A stretch of DNA of 6,996 nt from the NCBI GenBank assembly GCA_937127205.1, contig CAKZLS010000323.1:1-6996 (forward strand), given 5' to 3'. The notes beneath the pieces were generated by a model that was not told the DNA's origin, ran no database searches, and worked only from the letters and a program-made list of their open reading frames with translations. The DNA is from an uncultured Rhodospirillales bacterium. Lineage in GTDB: Bacteria > Pseudomonadota > Alphaproteobacteria > Rhodospirillales > Defluviicoccaceae. The translations under genes and the position numbers were made by a program. Below are positions 5,703-6,996 of the stretch, piece by piece. Position 1 is the stretch's first letter, and each line of letters starts with the position of its first letter.

Positions 5703-6996
5703 CCAATACAGCAACAATCTGGCCGGTCGAGCACGGCGTTGTCGCCGGCCGCCTCCAGGATCCCTCACTCTTCAACGAAAGCGCATACATCGATGGCCAC
5801 TGGTTCCATGCCGCCGACGGACGGGTCACGGAGGTAACGGAGCCGGCTTCCGGCAAGGTCATAGGGACGGTGCCAAATCTGGGCATCGCGGAAACCCGCG
5901 CCGCCATTGCGTCGGCCGAAAAGGCGCAAGTGGCGTGGCGTCGCCTGCTACCGGCGGAACGGGGCGATCTCCTCTGTCGCTGGGCGGACTTGATGCGGGA
6001 AAACAAGGAAGACCTCGCCGTTCTGATGACCTGCGAACAGGGCAAGCCGCTGGCCGAAAGCCGGGGCGAGATCGATTACGCCGCGAGCTTCCTCGACTGG
6101 TTCGCCGAGGAGGGGAAGCGCCTGTACGGGGAAACCATTCCAAGCCACCTGGCCGGGCGCAAGATGCTCGTCAGCCGAGAGCCCATCGGGGTCGCGGCGG
6201 CGGTGACGCCGTGGAACTTTCCGTCGGCGATGATCACCCGGAAGGCTGGCGCCGCCCTCGCTGCGGGTTGCGCGATGGTGGTCCGGCCGGCCTCCGAAAC
6301 GCCGTTTTCGGCCTTGGCCCTGGCGGAGCTGGCCGACCGCGCCGGCCTGCCGGCGGGCGTATTCTCGGTGGTGACCGGCACGGCCTCCGAAGTCGTTGGC
6401 GAACTGTGCACCAACCCGGCGGTGCGCGCCGTTTCGTTCACCGGCTCGACCGAGGTGGGGCGGCTGTTGCTCGGCCAAGGCGCGGCCACGATCAAGAAGA
6501 TGTCCATGGAGCTTGGGGGGCACGCGCCCTTGATCGTATGCGAGGACGCCGACCTCGAAGAAGCCGTCGAGGGCGCGGTAGCGGCCAAATTCCAGACGAC
6601 CGGCCAGGACTGTCTCGCCGCGAACCGGATATTCGTTCATCAAGACCTGTATGACACCTTCGTCGAGCGTTTCATGGCTGCGGTAGCGAAGCTGAGGGTT
6701 GGACCGGGATTACAGCATGGCGTCGACCAGGGTCCTCTGATTAATGCAAAAGCCGTGGCCAAGGCCGAGGAACACGTGGCGGACGCCGTCGAGAAAGGCG
6801 CGCGCCTGCTCGCCGGCGGCCACCGCCATGCTTTGGGCGGGCTGTTCTACAAGCCGACCGTGCTCGCCGACGTGACGCCCGGGATGAAGATCTTCCGCGA
6901 GGAAACGTTCGGGCCGGTCGCGGCGATCCTGCCGTTCGAGGACGAAGACGAGGTCATCGCCCTGGCCAACGACACCGAGTACGGCCTTGCGGCTTA
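5699..6996 (+). CDS. NAD(P)-dependent semialdehyde dehydrogenase, DoeC/Ssd (SSADH) type, partial at the right edge
   Basis: The frame is open for 432 codons from an ATG in the ATGA overlap with ald to the window end; about 50-60 residues of a usual 480-490 are missing. It is an aldehyde dehydrogenase superfamily member: W172-N173 in TPWNFP, FTGSTEVGR, general base E271 in MELGGH, and nucleophile C305 in TGQDCLAANR. E271 and C305 are 34 apart, as in ALDH2. EETFGPV near residue 402 is the C-terminal family motif. ELGG and GQDC place it near succinate-semialdehyde dehydrogenases, including those in ectoine clusters. The predicted reaction here is oxidation of aspartate semialdehyde to aspartate; succinate or another semialdehyde is possible. 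R196 replaces the usual Lys of the KPA motif near the cofactor ribose (VVRPA). GGAAAAAGAG at 5681-5690 can serve as ribosome binding site. Translation is probably coupled to ald. Confidence 0.9.
   Translation, partial: MTNTATIWPVEHGVVAGRLQDPSLFNESAYIDGHWFHAADGRVTEVTEPASGKVIGTVPNLGIAETRAAIASAEKAQVAWRRLLPAERGDLLCRWADLMRENKEDLAVLMTCEQGKPLAESRGEIDYAASFLDWFAEEGKRLYGETIPSHLAGRKMLVSREPIGVAAAVTPWNFPSAMITRKAGAALAAGCAMVVRPASETPFSALALAELADRAGLPAGVFSVVTGTASEVVGELCTNPAVRAVSFTGSTEVGRLLLGQGAATIKKMSMELGGHAPLIVCEDADLEEAVEGAVAAKFQTTGQDCLAANRIFVHQDLYDTFVERFMAAVAKLRVGPGLQHGVDQGPLINAKAVAKAEEHVADAVEKGARLLAGGHRHALGGLFYKPTVLADVTPGMKIFREETFGPVAAILPFEDEDEVIALANDTEYGLAA

Noticed and set aside
5935..6654. 239-aa plus-strand frame and 231-aa minus-strand frame in this region
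   Set aside because: Both are shadows of the aldehyde dehydrogenase gene, whose active-site motifs are in another frame that stays open to the window end.

Overview
The window comes from a GC-rich (judged by eye) proteobacterium. The gene families and their closest remembered relatives point to an alphaproteobacterium, but no rRNA or other phylogenetic marker is present, so this is an inference. It holds most of one functional unit: a cluster for import and breakdown of the compatible solute ectoine (or 5-hydroxyectoine), used as a carbon and nitrogen source. The identification rests on several independent family matches in one place. These are a MocR-type regulator resembling EnuR, a TRAP solute-binding protein resembling TeaA/UehA, a zinc deacetylase resembling DoeB/EutE, an Lrp/AsnC regulator resembling DoeX, and a semialdehyde dehydrogenase of the DoeC/Ssd type. 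All similarities are from recall, not from a search.

Layout. Positions 65-1462 on the minus strand encode the EnuR-like regulator. The 166-bp divergent spacer (1463-1628) contains candidate overlapping promoters and a perfect 12-bp palindrome. A rightward block follows: SBP gene (1629-2669), spacer with a strong hairpin (2670-2805), deacetylase (2806-3912), Lrp/AsnC regulator (3924-4412), a 162-bp AT-richer spacer with a terminator-like hairpin and a 10-bp direct repeat, alanine dehydrogenase (4575-5702), and an aldehyde dehydrogenase that starts in an ATGA overlap at 5699 and runs off the right edge. The first 64 bases, downstream of the regulator, contain two inverted repeats and no gene.

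How the genes fit together (inference from the known pathway). The SBP would capture ectoine in the periplasm. An ectoine hydrolase (DoeA/EutD, not in the window) would open the ring to N-alpha-acetyl-L-2,4-diaminobutyrate. The deacetylase would release L-2,4-diaminobutyrate. An aminotransferase (not in the window) would give aspartate semialdehyde, and the aldehyde dehydrogenase would oxidise that to aspartate. In the known EnuR system the acetylated intermediate is the inducer, bound through the PLP lysine, and the Lrp-type protein responds to diaminobutyrate.

The unusual points are an alanine dehydrogenase placed inside this catabolic block and translationally coupled to the semialdehyde dehydrogenase, and an SBP gene with no TRAP membrane subunits beside it. 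The alanine dehydrogenase suggests that the transamination step may use pyruvate, with alanine recycled to pyruvate and ammonium. No CRISPR array, tRNA, rRNA or mobile element was seen.
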